DNA of 64,000 bases. Origin: DSVZ01 sp037439785 (GTDB lineage Bacteria; Verrucomicrobiota; Verrucomicrobiia; Limisphaerales; J093). The stretch lies in the NCBI GenBank assembly GCA_037439785.1, contig JBBIVJ010000016.1:1-64000 (forward strand). The letters are read 5' to 3'. The notes beneath the pieces are model-generated. The model ran no database searches, was not told the origin of the DNA, and saw only the letters and a program-made list of their open reading frames with translations. The position numbers and the translations under genes were made by a program. Shown here piece after piece: positions 36,301-45,326 of the stretch (positions are counted from its first letter, which is position 1; every line of letters begins with the position of its first letter).

Positions 36301-39300
36301 CCGGTCGGCGCGGTGTCCGGCTCGGCGAACTTGATCGGGATGACCGTGCGATTGGTGTCGTCGGTCAACGTCAGGTACACCGTGTTGGTGAGGAAGCCGT
36401 TGGTGCGGATGAGCCCCTGGACGGCGGCTTCGAGGACGTGGTTCGAGCCGGCGCGGTCGCGCAGGTTGACGTAGAGGCGGCCGAAGGGGGCGTTGGTGTC
36501 GCTGCCCGGCCGGAAGCCGAACTCGACGCCCAGGCGGTTGGTGCCGTCGCCCCAAGCGGCCAGGACACGGTTGGTGCTCAGGTCGGCGGGATTGACCCAG
36601 GCATCGAGGGTGAAGCCGTCACCCAGGCCCACATCCAGCCTGGACTGGTTGGTGATGACCACGCGGTCGCCCTCCGCGGCGAAGTCCAGGGCCAGGCCGA
36701 AGCGGCCGGGGACAAAGGTCGGGCCCTCGATGCGGGCGGGGTTGTTGGTCTGGGTGTCGTCGCCGTGGCCGTCGAAACTCCAGCGGCTGACCAGGGCGTT
36801 GGTGGGTTTGGCTGCACCGCCGAACAGGTAAATGCCCAGCAGCTCCGGCGCGCTGAGCGCCCGCGCGTAGAGGTCCACCTCGTCCAACTGGCCGAGGTAC
36901 TGGGCGGGGTCGCCGCCGGCCAGCGGGGCCCGCCCCAGAAACAGCCGGTCGCGCGTGTCCGGCACGATGGGGCCCAGGTCGCGCTGCGCCTGGACGGTGC
37001 CGTCCAGGTAGAGGGTGGCCCGGCCGACCCCGGCGTCGTAGGTCACGGCCACGTGGTGGAAGTTGGTGGTGACCTCGTCGTAGCCGAGGGTGGTGCGGTT
37101 GGTGGCGCCGCGGTTTTCCAGCACGACGGTGCGAGTGCCCTGCGGGCTGATGAGGTGGAAGGCCAGGTCGGACATCCGCGGGTGGCTGGCCCGCAAGCCC
37201 ACGTTCACCTCCGCCACGGCGCGGGCATCGGCCACAAAGTTGGTGAACACCAGGCGCACATCGTCCCGGAAGGGGACGCTGCTGGTGGCGGTGACCTCGG
37301 CCTGCAGCCGCCCGGCCAGGTCGCGCTCGATCAGGGCGCGGATGTAGAAGGTGGTGGCCACGGCGTTGGGGTTGAAGACGCCGACGAAGTACCGCCCCGG
37401 CCGCAGCGGCGGCACGTCGGTGGGGCCCACGGTCAGCTCACCGGACGGCGGCGGGATGCGGGCGCTCTTGTCGAACTCGGTGAGGGTCGGGGGGAAGTCG
37501 TAGCGGACAAAGACGTCCACCGGCAGCGTCATCTGACTGAGCAGGATGCGGAGCAGCGAGGCGTCCGCGGGAACGTCCACGTAAAAGATGTCAAACTGGT
37601 TGGGCAGCAGGGTGACGAACGTCCCCCCCAGCAGGTCGCGGGCGGGGAACAGGCGCAGGCTCAGGGACTCGACCCGGCCGGTGTGGCCCAGTGCATTGTC
37701 CACCATCGTGAACTGCCACACGCCCTCGGCGCGGCTGCCGATGAAGTCCACCAGGCTGCCGGGGCCGTCGGTGCGGCGGGCCAGCGGTTCGATGGCGTTG
37801 CCGGTGTCGTCATAGACCGCGCGGAACACGCCGTTGGAGGCCGGCGGGAGGGGGCTGTGGTTGTTCAATACGGCGAAGCGGCCCGCGTGGCTGAGGTTGC
37901 CCCAGAGGTCCCCGGCCTCCTCGTGGATGAAGTCCTGGTACACCAACACCCGGCCCACGGTCATCGGGTACACGCCCACGCCGAACATCAGGGCCGCGCC
38001 GGGGGCCTCCGGGGCGCCATCCGGAATGACCCGCGGCGCCGGCCGGGCATACATGAGGTAGCTGCCGTCGGGCAGCAGGTTGCCAAAGGGCTGGTCGCTG
38101 GACAGGCCGATCAGACCGTACTCCGCGGTCATCTGGTCCTCGGCCTTGACGCCGACATAGAAGACCTCGCCAGGGGCGGCGTCCTCGAAGGCGACCATTT
38201 CGGTGCCGCCCCGGTCAAGGGAACGCGCGGCGGCGGCCAGCGCGGCGGGGTCGAGGTTCAGGAGGTTCGAGTTGCCCCGGCTGACGTACAGGTCAATGTC
38301 CCCTTCGCCGGCGGCGCGCGGCACGGAAAGGTTGGGCGGAGTGAAGGTCAGGAAGGCGACGTACGGTCCGAAGTTGGTTTCCCCGCCGGTGAGGTTCGGG
38401 TCGAAGGCGTTGGTGAAGACGTAGAAATGCCACTGGTTGGTGGTGCCGGCCGGGCCGCCGACCAGGGGTGAGTGGGCACCGGTGCGCTGGTAAAGCAGGG
38501 GCACGCCGTTGGTGATGAGGGTCAGTTCGGTGCGGTTGGTGGCCAGCAGGGGTTGGGGGGTGAATTTGAGGGCATTGGTGCCGCCCACCGACACCACCAG
38601 GGCATAGTCCTGGACGATGTCGTTGGTGTGGGCGGTGACGGCGTTGACGTTCACCCGCCGGGCGGTGACGTAGATCGTGTAGTTGGTGTCCAGCGGCCGG
38701 CGGAGAAAGACGTTCTCGACGTTGTTGACGCTGTCCCAGACCTGCTCGGCGAGGTTGGTGCTGGCCGGCGGGTTGTAGTCGCTGGAGGCCGGGATGTCGT
38801 TGCCGAGGAACAGCTCGCCGGTGACCCGGTTCGAGACCACCAGGTCCAGGTCGTTGACCAGCTTGATGGCGGCGGCCGGGTTGGCGGGCGGGTCGGTCCA
38901 GACCAGAGTAACCCGCAAATCCGACTGGAGAGCGTTGGTGGAAAGCTCCAGGTCGTAGGCGTGGGTCTGACCGGTGGCCAGGGCGTTGGTGGGGCTCTGG
39001 TCCACCCAGCGCACCGGCCACTGCTCGGGGTCGTCCAGGGCGTTGGTCAGGCCGGCGGGGAAGATGTTGGTGAGGGTGGGCAGCCCCCAACCCTGGTAAT
39101 TGATCTGGGAGCGGACCTCGAGGTTGTACTGCGGGCCGAGCGAGCGGGCGCCATTGATGAGGAGCGCCTTCAGCAGGGCGGGGCTGTAGGACCGTTCCAG
39201 GCGCTGCTCGAAAAACTCCTGCATCAGGGCCAGCAGGCCGCTGACCGCCGCCGCCGCCGGGCTGGTGCCCGACAGATACCGGTAGTGCGGTTCGAGGGGC

Positions 39301-41414
39301 TGGTTGATCCGCGTCAACAGGGCCAGCAGTTCCGGGGTGATGGTTTCCACTTCCAGCCGCACCCGCAGGATGAAGCGCACCGGAGCGGGGGTGGGGTTGA
39401 CGATCTGATAGAACCAGGCGCCCTCGGCGGGGGCGTCAATCACGGCATTGGTCACGCCCACCAGGTCCGCCGGCGGGACGGGATCGGCCCCCGCGCGGGC
39501 GTAAATCTCCAGCGGCGGGAAGGGCACGGGCGAGTCGGGGGCGGGCAGGGTGCTCAGGGTCAGGCGATGGGTGCGCGCGGGGACCAGCAGGCTGTAGCGG
39601 TTGGGCTCGCCGGGCAGGACCAGCTGGTTGGTGAAGGTGCGCACCAGGGTGTTGGTGCGTTCCCAGTCCACGGTCCACCCTGTGGCCCGCGGCCCCACCA
39701 CCAGCACGCCGGGGGCGACCAGGTCCGGCTTGAAGCGACCGCGCTCGCCCTCGACGCCCAGGCCCACGTTGCCGCGGGCGGAAAACGGCGCCACCTCGTC
39801 CGGGTTGTCGGCAAAGGCCACCTCGACCTCGTTGGTCTCCACCACGTTGGTGACCACAAACTCGCCCTCGACGATGTTCGTCACCTGGTTGGTCTGCACC
39901 ACCGTGACGGTGACGGGGCGCAGTTGCTCGACAGCGCCGACGGTGATGACGTTCTTGGCCGTGGCGGGGGTGTGGATGCGCCCCGGAATGCCGCCGCTGC
40001 CGCTGTCGTTGCCGTTGCCCTCGTTGCCGGCCGAGAACACAAACAGCAACGGCTGCGCCCCCGGTTCATCCGGCAGGGCGTCGCGCGTGGCCGCGTCGTA
40101 GGCCGCGGCCGCGGAGGTGTAATCGTACACCTGGTCGTAGCCCCAACTGTTGTTCGAGACCAGCGCGTTGGTGCGTCCCAGGACGAGGTAGTTGGTGCGT
40201 GCCACCTGCTCGACCAGGGCCAGGTCCGACACCGGTACGGCGGCGCGGTCCAGGTAGGCGGCCAGTACCTTTGCTGCCGGGGCCAGGCCGCGGAAGCTGG
40301 CATTGGTGAGCGACCCCGGCGGCACGTTGGTGCCGGTGGGCCCGTGCTCGCCCGTGCCGGCAATCAGGCCGGCCAGGAAGGTGCCGTGACCGTCACGGTC
40401 CTGGAGGGCGCCGGGGTCCAGGCCGAAGACCCGCCCGGGCAGGTCCGGATGGCTGGCGTCCACGCCGCTGTCATTGAGGTTCACCCACACGTTCGAGCCG
40501 GTCAGGCCGAGGTATTGGTTGGTGTCCACCGTGTCCGCCGCCACCGCCAGCCGCTCGCGGATCAGGTCGCTGGCGAACACCCGGGGGGCGGCGGGTTCGA
40601 CGGCCTGCACGCCCGGCAACGCCGCCAGCGCGGCCAGCGGCGCCGGCCCCGGCCGCAGAATCCACTGCGGCTCCCGGGCCGGGCCGACCTGGGCCAACCC
40701 TTCCGCCTCGAGACGGGCGCCCAGTTGCTGCAAGGCCTGACGGACCACGTCGCGGTCCTCCGCAAAGGCGGTCACTGCCAGGAGCTGATCCGGGCGCAAC
40801 GACTCGCCCGCCAGGGCCGGGCCGAGCAGGCTGGCATGAACCTTGAAATACGGGGCAAAGGGGAGCAGCGCCTGCGCGCGGGAAGCCAGCCGGCCCGCCC
40901 CGTCGGCCGAGAGCCGGACCAGCCAGGCCTGGTTGGGAATGTAAGAGACCACGCGGCCGCCCGCGTCGCGGACCGCAGCATGGAAAGCCGGCGTTTCGGC
41001 CGGGCCTACCTGGACGATGTAGGCGCCCGGCTCGGGGCCGGCCTGCCAGCCGTCCGGCACGCTCAAAGGCACGGGGCTGGCGGTGTCCACCAGGGCATTG
41101 GCCAGGAGGATGGCATGGTCGCTGCGGAGCAGGGCCGCCAGAGGTTGGTCGGTGTTCCGCAAGCGGTGGGGAAGTTCGGGGTCGGCAAAGTGCGGACGGC
41201 CGGCCATTTGGCGTTGGAGATCGGCCAGGCGGGTGTGCAGATGCCAGCCGGGAGCCCGGGCTCCGGGGCGGGCCACGGCGTCGGTGGTCACGGCGTTGGT
41301 CGCCGCCGGCGGGGTGGGCGCGGGCGGGGGGCGGCGACGGTCGCCCTCGCGCCAGCACCACAGGGCGGCGAGGAAGGCCAGAACACTGAGGGTGGACCAA
41401 AAACGTGTTGTCAT
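33327..41414 (-). CDS. Giant secreted subtilisin-family protease with LamG, P- and PPC-type domains
   Basis: 2695-aa serine protease. N-terminal membrane/signal segment (WSTLSVLAFLAALWCW), a propeptide-like region to about 285, then a peptidase S8 domain: VNLNDSGVDASHPDL (D315), DRDGHGTFLAGLIAG (H343), NSWGYDQVYDY, and YLSGTSPAAAAVSGLLAL (S718). After it come proprotein-convertase P-like domains (DFIGSRAEGVWQFTMVDNAL; SALGEWKLEVVDRRVG), two concanavalin/LamG domains (FHHVAVTYDAG; FHHVAATYRQ), and repeated PPC-type sandwiches (PLSAGTWYLGVQN, PLAPGPWYLGVFN). The end module is GLRFQVQYATTLPP. About 57 Thr-Asn dipeptides are present. ATG 41414 is chosen over GTG 41429. It starts 18 bp after the PilX-like gene and is probably a substrate of the adjacent secretion system. 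Confidence 0.88.
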   Translation of the reverse strand: MTTRFWSTLSVLAFLAALWCWREGDRRRPPPAPTPPAATNAVTTDAVARPGARAPGWHLHTRLADLQRQMAGRPHFADPELPHRLRNTDQPLAALLRSDHAILLANALVDTASPVPLSVPDGWQAGPEPGAYIVQVGPAETPAFHAAVRDAGGRVVSYIPNQAWLVRLSADGAGRLASRAQALLPFAPYFKVHASLLGPALAGESLRPDQLLAVTAFAEDRDVVRQALQQLGARLEAEGLAQVGPAREPQWILRPGPAPLAALAALPGVQAVEPAAPRVFASDLIRERLAVAADTVDTNQYLGLTGSNVWVNLNDSGVDASHPDLPGRVFGLDPGALQDRDGHGTFLAGLIAGTGEHGPTGTNVPPGSLTNASFRGLAPAAKVLAAYLDRAAVPVSDLALVEQVARTNYLVLGRTNALVSNNSWGYDQVYDYTSAAAAYDAATRDALPDEPGAQPLLFVFSAGNEGNGNDSGSGGIPGRIHTPATAKNVITVGAVEQLRPVTVTVVQTNQVTNIVEGEFVVTNVVETNEVEVAFADNPDEVAPFSARGNVGLGVEGERGRFKPDLVAPGVLVVGPRATGWTVDWERTNTLVRTFTNQLVLPGEPNRYSLLVPARTHRLTLSTLPAPDSPVPFPPLEIYARAGADPVPPADLVGVTNAVIDAPAEGAWFYQIVNPTPAPVRFILRVRLEVETITPELLALLTRINQPLEPHYRYLSGTSPAAAAVSGLLALMQEFFEQRLERSYSPALLKALLINGARSLGPQYNLEVRSQINYQGWGLPTLTNIFPAGLTNALDDPEQWPVRWVDQSPTNALATGQTHAYDLELSTNALQSDLRVTLVWTDPPANPAAAIKLVNDLDLVVSNRVTGELFLGNDIPASSDYNPPASTNLAEQVWDSVNNVENVFLRRPLDTNYTIYVTARRVNVNAVTAHTNDIVQDYALVVSVGGTNALKFTPQPLLATNRTELTLITNGVPLLYQRTGAHSPLVGGPAGTTNQWHFYVFTNAFDPNLTGGETNFGPYVAFLTFTPPNLSVPRAAGEGDIDLYVSRGNSNLLNLDPAALAAAARSLDRGGTEMVAFEDAAPGEVFYVGVKAEDQMTAEYGLIGLSSDQPFGNLLPDGSYLMYARPAPRVIPDGAPEAPGAALMFGVGVYPMTVGRVLVYQDFIHEEAGDLWGNLSHAGRFAVLNNHSPLPPASNGVFRAVYDDTGNAIEPLARRTDGPGSLVDFIGSRAEGVWQFTMVDNALGHTGRVESLSLRLFPARDLLGGTFVTLLPNQFDIFYVDVPADASLLRILLSQMTLPVDVFVRYDFPPTLTEFDKSARIPPPSGELTVGPTDVPPLRPGRYFVGVFNPNAVATTFYIRALIERDLAGRLQAEVTATSSVPFRDDVRLVFTNFVADARAVAEVNVGLRASHPRMSDLAFHLISPQGTRTVVLENRGATNRTTLGYDEVTTNFHHVAVTYDAGVGRATLYLDGTVQAQRDLGPIVPDTRDRLFLGRAPLAGGDPAQYLGQLDEVDLYARALSAPELLGIYLFGGAAKPTNALVSRWSFDGHGDDTQTNNPARIEGPTFVPGRFGLALDFAAEGDRVVITNQSRLDVGLGDGFTLDAWVNPADLSTNRVLAAWGDGTNRLGVEFGFRPGSDTNAPFGRLYVNLRDRAGSNHVLEAAVQGLIRTNGFLTNTVYLTLTDDTNRTVIPIKFAEPDTAPTGRSTNRFISGFEGAVGGAVTLLTNTQVFDGWTVTGGRPAVLRAPELAHTGTNLLVLRDGTLVTNLTTLPGRTYRLLWAHRLQPLPADAVSWWDGDFNTTDLVGTHHGIAFAGLGYLPGKVGDAFGLTNAGYMRVPDSPTLDFADQLTLEFWYHSDSYPPLGSSLIYKVGGLAQNFRVDLSDVGLDAGFNDPTVVGGGSDLASGIEGVRLAPPPSVGVFHHVAATYRQMPSNQVELGLYVDGEQRRVKVITGSLSNAVNTGALFVGRSTFQGRLDEVTLYRRALEAEEIRSIYLLDSLGKARPPGRPQTQIRLAGGATALFISEPYWQTNGLTFQALSTNTLIEVSGLEPGAMLDTLALLELPATTFLPEEPLKPFIGQSALGEWKLEVVDRRVGATNDLDRAFLRWQLQFTFAPVAVPAIRLTNGVPYTNSLPAGRAAYFLVDVPPEATRATNSLRATSGLDLWFNQLGLPTYGNSAEDHLLLTNVTDAHAVLFTNGLQILDAGRQPVAAGARPTLQPGRRYFLALTNRTATTDFTLQVDFDRLTGDVPGVPQLAPGQTLLTNIPAGSALQYFKYVVSTSAVAASFELYPTNGDVHLYLRKAAPVPDPLPTPQVFDYASLNPGTEPEILLVTQDSLPVPLSAGTWYLGVQNVHTQAVTYRIRVLEYTNVTDRVLDLQEGVKVFESVAPGELSRLFFRFTAVGPRPAVQFDLTELSGRAELLARLGDKPSRRDFDFLDRGAPDLPARLVIRTNDTRPSLVGDWFLAVYNLEVNPVSFGITASYPPVGSIVRALANNVPLRITLAADEPGATPTLDYFTFNVPPAATNVTFEVRPLNENADLLVRRGDLPDLSTFDYFSVNPDLLPDTVTVDPAMVPVPLAPGPWYLGVFNNSLFSVTYEVRVVSLPLEATGEIRLNPLVEVDAAGVTIRWTAPPGLRFQVQYATTLPPAGPIPWQVVAGEITSADGNYHFFDDGSQTGGPAPFKIYRLLLLP

Positions 41415-41432
41415 ACCCCGGTGGAGCACGAG

Positions 41433-44400
41433 CTACTGGGTGGGGAGCTCCTGATAGCTTTCGATGACGGCCCGCGGGGCCACGGGCGGGCCTTCAATGC
41501 GGATGACGGCGCGGGCGGCGTATTCGGCGGTGATCTGGTAGTTGGTGCAGAGGCGATTGAACGGGCCGGCCGCCAGGTAAAGGGAGTTGGGGGCCTCGCG
41601 CAGCGCCTGGCCGAAGGCATAGACCACGAAGCGGGGTTCGTCGGCCCGGAGCAGGGAAAGAATTTGTTGCGGGATGCGTTCGAGCACGGCGTCGGTGACC
41701 AGGTTGCTGGGGTTCAGGAAGGGCGAGGCGACGGTCAGTTCGGGCGTGGCCAGGATGCGGCCCAGGCGGTTGAACACGGGGATGCTTTGCTGGTTGGCCG
41801 TCACCTCCATCTGCCGGGTGCGGTTGATGCCCTCGACGATGCGGCGCAGTTGGGGGTAGTGGGTAAGGCCGGCTGCCGCATCGGGCTGGAGGATCAGCTC
41901 GCGGAACTCGGGCGGGATGCCGGGCGGGGCGGTGGCCGGGGTGAGGTTGGTCAGCACGGAGACCCCGCTCAGCACGGCCGACCAGGCCGCGAGTTCGGAC
42001 TGGTTGACCGAGAGCAGGCCGCGGGCGGCGTTGTCGTTGGGGGCCACCGTGAAGGCGTCCACCAGCAGCCAGTCGTTGGTGGGGTGGGTGCCGGTATTGC
42101 CCGCCCAGCGCAACCACTGGCGGGGCGGGAGGACGCCGGCCTTGAGGTACACCGTCTGCCAGGGGGTGCCGCGGTGGACCCGGCCGATCCAGCCCAGGTT
42201 GGGGAATGGGTTGGTGGGAAAGTCCCAGTCGTCAGGCCGGTAGATATTGGGGTCCTTGAGCCGGTTGTCGTAGGCGTGGAGCGAGGGGGTGAGCCGGGGG
42301 TTGTCGCCCCAGGGCGAGTAACGCTCGTTGAGCAGGCCGAGGTTGGAGTTGGTGAGGGCGGCCGTGGGCGGGATGGCGAAGCGGACGGTGTTGGTGCGGT
42401 TGGGATCATCGGGCCGGTTTTGCGGGTCGAGCAGGTCGCTGACCAGGCAGTGGACCAGCGGGTCGTTGGCCTGCCAGGTGGCGTCCTGGTACACCTTGCG
42501 GGTGGGGGAAAAGGGGGCTTGGACGGCGGTGCGGGCGCCCAGCTCGGCGCGGAGGAGCTGGCGGTCGCGTTCGCTGGTGTACACCAGCGGGGTCAGGCCG
42601 CAGAAGAGGCGGAAGCGGTCAATGCTCTTGGGTTTGTCCAGCCCCTCGGCGCTCAACTGGCTGTAGCTGCGCCACTGGGCCTCGCTGACCGGGAGGTTGC
42701 CCAGGGAAATCTGCATCTGGTTTTCCACGCCCACCATCGGGACGTTGAGGGCGTTGACTCCACCCAGCCGGTTGGTGTCCCAGACGTTGGCCGGTTCGGC
42801 CGGCGCGCCCAAGGCGGTGAGCTGGCCGCGGCCGGCCAGTTCGCGGGTGAGGTTCATGACCGCGCGGAGGTTGCCCAGGGTGACGAAGTCCACGATGCGG
42901 TTGGCGGTCTCGTCCACCAGGGCACAGAGAAACTGGTTGGTGGCATGGAGGGTCCAGTCGGGCATGTAGAAGCCCAGGCCGGGCTGGAAAGGGGCGTTGG
43001 TGCCGGCGGCCGAGAGGCTGGGAGTGGGCACGGGGCGGTAGGCGCCGGCGCTGACCAGGCGAACGGGCTGGAGGACCGGCAGGAGGAACCGGTTGCTGGC
43101 CCAGTTGGCGATGGTGAGGTTGGTGTTGTAGGCGACGTTGGTGAGGGCCAGCGGCAGATTGGTCCGCAAGGCATCCACCAGGGCCAGGCTGAAGCGGCCC
43201 ACCACCCGCACCCGCAGCGGGCGGGGGTAGTTGGTGGCGTAGGCGTTCCAGAGTTCGACGCCGAACTGGTTGGTCACGGTGACCAGGTAGAGGAGGTTGG
43301 TCTGGAAGGGCTGGAGGTCCGCCGGGGTGCGCTTGCGGACTTCAAGCTTGCGGGTCAGTTGCGCCACGTTGCGCATGGCGAATTCGTTGAAGTTGGGCAG
43401 GCCCTTTTTCACGCCCACCAGAAAGGGCACGTCGTACACCAGGGCGCGGGGCTCGTTGGCCAGGGCGGCGCGGTCGGCGGGCTGCTCGAGGCTGCGCACG
43501 GGCAGGAGGCTGGCGTTGAGGAAGGTGGCGTTGGTCACCTCCTCGTAGCCCCGGATGAACACCGCCGGCTCGGGCAGGCCGGAGAGATTGGTGGTGCCGA
43601 AGAGCGGCCGCAGCACCGTGGGCAGGTGGGGATAGCCGGTGACGGGCCGGTTGGTGGTGGCGTCGTAGAGGTTGACCGCCAGTTGCAGCAGCCGGTGCAG
43701 CCCGGGGGAGTACTCGTTGTAGGGGTAAAGCAGGATGTTGGTCACGGACATGCCCGGCCGCACCAGGGCGTCGCCGATGTAGAAATTGGTGAACAGTGTG
43801 TTGCCCACGCGGACGATGTTGGTGCGGCGGGCCGCAACGATCAGGCGGTCGGCGGCGGCCAGGAAAAATTCCAGCGGCGTCCAGGGCACGAAGTTGGTTT
43901 CACCGCCGGGGATGCGGTTGTTGTAGTGGAGGTGGACCTTGCCGAGGTTGGCGGGGCTGGATTCGGTGCCGAGCTGGCCCAGCAGCCGGTAGAAGGTGTA
44001 GCGGTCGTAGGTGGAGCCCCCGCTCTGCGCCAGCAGCAGGCGGCCGATCCACGACGGCTGCCCTCCGGGGTCGGCGTCCAGGACCTTGTTGGTGTCGAAC
44101 AGCTCCTGGAAATCCACGTACAGGCGGGGTGCGTCCGCCCCGGGCCAGGGTTGATCAGGTCGGTCGTCGTCCGTGACCAGACCGGTCAGGTTGGTGGCGG
44201 TGAAGGCGGGGCCGTCGGTGTAGCCATCCACCCCGTCGAACCGGAAGGCGTCCGCACCCCGGGGGCCGAAGCGGTCGCGCACGCTCAGGAGGTTGGTCAG
44301 GGCGCCGGCGTAGCGGTAGCGCAGGAAGCCCAGGGCGTCGCGCGCGGCCTCGCTGGAGCTGGGCAGGGCCAGGCGCGTGGCCGCGTCGAGCACGTAGGTG

Positions 44401-45326
44401 TAGTTGCGGGTGACGTTGGTGTTGAGGTCGCGCAGGAAGGCGGCCAGGTTCAGCTCCCAGGAACCCACGCCCTGGTTGCGGTAGTAGCCGTCGTCACGCA
44501 GCGTGGTGTCGGCGGGCCGCAGGGCGTGGTTGCCGAGGAAGTTCAGGTCCAGGCTCCGGCCGGCCGGTTGCAGCAGGTAGGCCATCCGGCCGACAAAGCG
44601 GTTGGTGGGGCTGTGGGGGGCATCAGAATGCTGGAGCACGCCGATCCATTCGAGGTCGCCGACCACGAAGTTGCTCAAGACCGGTTCGCCGTTGCGCCAG
44701 GGCAGGCCGTTGGTGTTGACCCAGCGACCGAGGGCATCGAGCACGGGCAGGAGGCCGTTGGACTCGAAGCGACCGTTGCGGTTGAGGTCCAGGTAAAACC
44801 GGAAATCCAGCGGCGCGGAGGCGTCGTCCGTGTTGGTGCGGACAAAGACGGGCGGGCGGGGGTCAAAACGCAGGTTGGCGATGTTGCGGACCCAGTAATC
44901 CGGGTTGGCGGCCACCGAGCCCGGAGCGCCGCCGGCCACGTAGTCATAATTGACGTTGGTGGCGTTGCGGAGGTCGGCGGGGGCTGGCGGCAGGGCGGGA
45001 TCAAAGCCGCGGGGGTTGATGAGGTTGGTCGAGACCAGGAACTCGTAGTTGAGCACGTTGCTCGCGGCGAGGATGCGGGCCAGCACCTCGCCCTGGACGC
45101 GGGCGATGGCCGCCTCGGCCATGTGCCGGGCACGGGCCTGGTCCTCGACCACGGTCACGGCGGTGCGTTCGCGGCGGCTCACGGCCAGGAAGGTAATGGC
45201 CATGAAGGTGACCACCGAGAGCATCACCAGGGTGATCACCAGCACCACGCCGCGTTGGGCGGCGGGCCGCCCGGCCGGGACGGCGGGGACGGGGGACTTC
45301 ACCAGCGTGGAGCGGAGCAGGTTCAT
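41433..45326 (-). CDS. Very large PilX-like pilus/secretion protein
   Basis: 1297-aa protein. A short leader precedes one N-terminal membrane helix (RGVVLVITLVMLSVVTFMAI), then AVSRRERTAVTVVEDQARAR and HMAEAAIARVQGEV. This is the PilX_N layout of minor pilins: hydrophobic helix, then a helix of small and charged residues. The remaining 1200 residues are extracellular beta-rich sequence of no family I can name, far longer than PilX or GspK (200-500). I count about 31 Thr-Asn dipeptides against about 7 Asn-Thr. ATG 45326 overlaps the previous stop (ATGA). It may be the tip or a surface-exposed minor pseudopilin working with the four pseudopilins just upstream. Confidence 0.7.
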   Translation of the reverse strand: MNLLRSTLVKSPVPAVPAGRPAAQRGVVLVITLVMLSVVTFMAITFLAVSRRERTAVTVVEDQARARHMAEAAIARVQGEVLARILAASNVLNYEFLVSTNLINPRGFDPALPPAPADLRNATNVNYDYVAGGAPGSVAANPDYWVRNIANLRFDPRPPVFVRTNTDDASAPLDFRFYLDLNRNGRFESNGLLPVLDALGRWVNTNGLPWRNGEPVLSNFVVGDLEWIGVLQHSDAPHSPTNRFVGRMAYLLQPAGRSLDLNFLGNHALRPADTTLRDDGYYRNQGVGSWELNLAAFLRDLNTNVTRNYTYVLDAATRLALPSSSEAARDALGFLRYRYAGALTNLLSVRDRFGPRGADAFRFDGVDGYTDGPAFTATNLTGLVTDDDRPDQPWPGADAPRLYVDFQELFDTNKVLDADPGGQPSWIGRLLLAQSGGSTYDRYTFYRLLGQLGTESSPANLGKVHLHYNNRIPGGETNFVPWTPLEFFLAAADRLIVAARRTNIVRVGNTLFTNFYIGDALVRPGMSVTNILLYPYNEYSPGLHRLLQLAVNLYDATTNRPVTGYPHLPTVLRPLFGTTNLSGLPEPAVFIRGYEEVTNATFLNASLLPVRSLEQPADRAALANEPRALVYDVPFLVGVKKGLPNFNEFAMRNVAQLTRKLEVRKRTPADLQPFQTNLLYLVTVTNQFGVELWNAYATNYPRPLRVRVVGRFSLALVDALRTNLPLALTNVAYNTNLTIANWASNRFLLPVLQPVRLVSAGAYRPVPTPSLSAAGTNAPFQPGLGFYMPDWTLHATNQFLCALVDETANRIVDFVTLGNLRAVMNLTRELAGRGQLTALGAPAEPANVWDTNRLGGVNALNVPMVGVENQMQISLGNLPVSEAQWRSYSQLSAEGLDKPKSIDRFRLFCGLTPLVYTSERDRQLLRAELGARTAVQAPFSPTRKVYQDATWQANDPLVHCLVSDLLDPQNRPDDPNRTNTVRFAIPPTAALTNSNLGLLNERYSPWGDNPRLTPSLHAYDNRLKDPNIYRPDDWDFPTNPFPNLGWIGRVHRGTPWQTVYLKAGVLPPRQWLRWAGNTGTHPTNDWLLVDAFTVAPNDNAARGLLSVNQSELAAWSAVLSGVSVLTNLTPATAPPGIPPEFRELILQPDAAAGLTHYPQLRRIVEGINRTRQMEVTANQQSIPVFNRLGRILATPELTVASPFLNPSNLVTDAVLERIPQQILSLLRADEPRFVVYAFGQALREAPNSLYLAAGPFNRLCTNYQITAEYAARAVIRIEGPPVAPRAVIESYQELPTQ

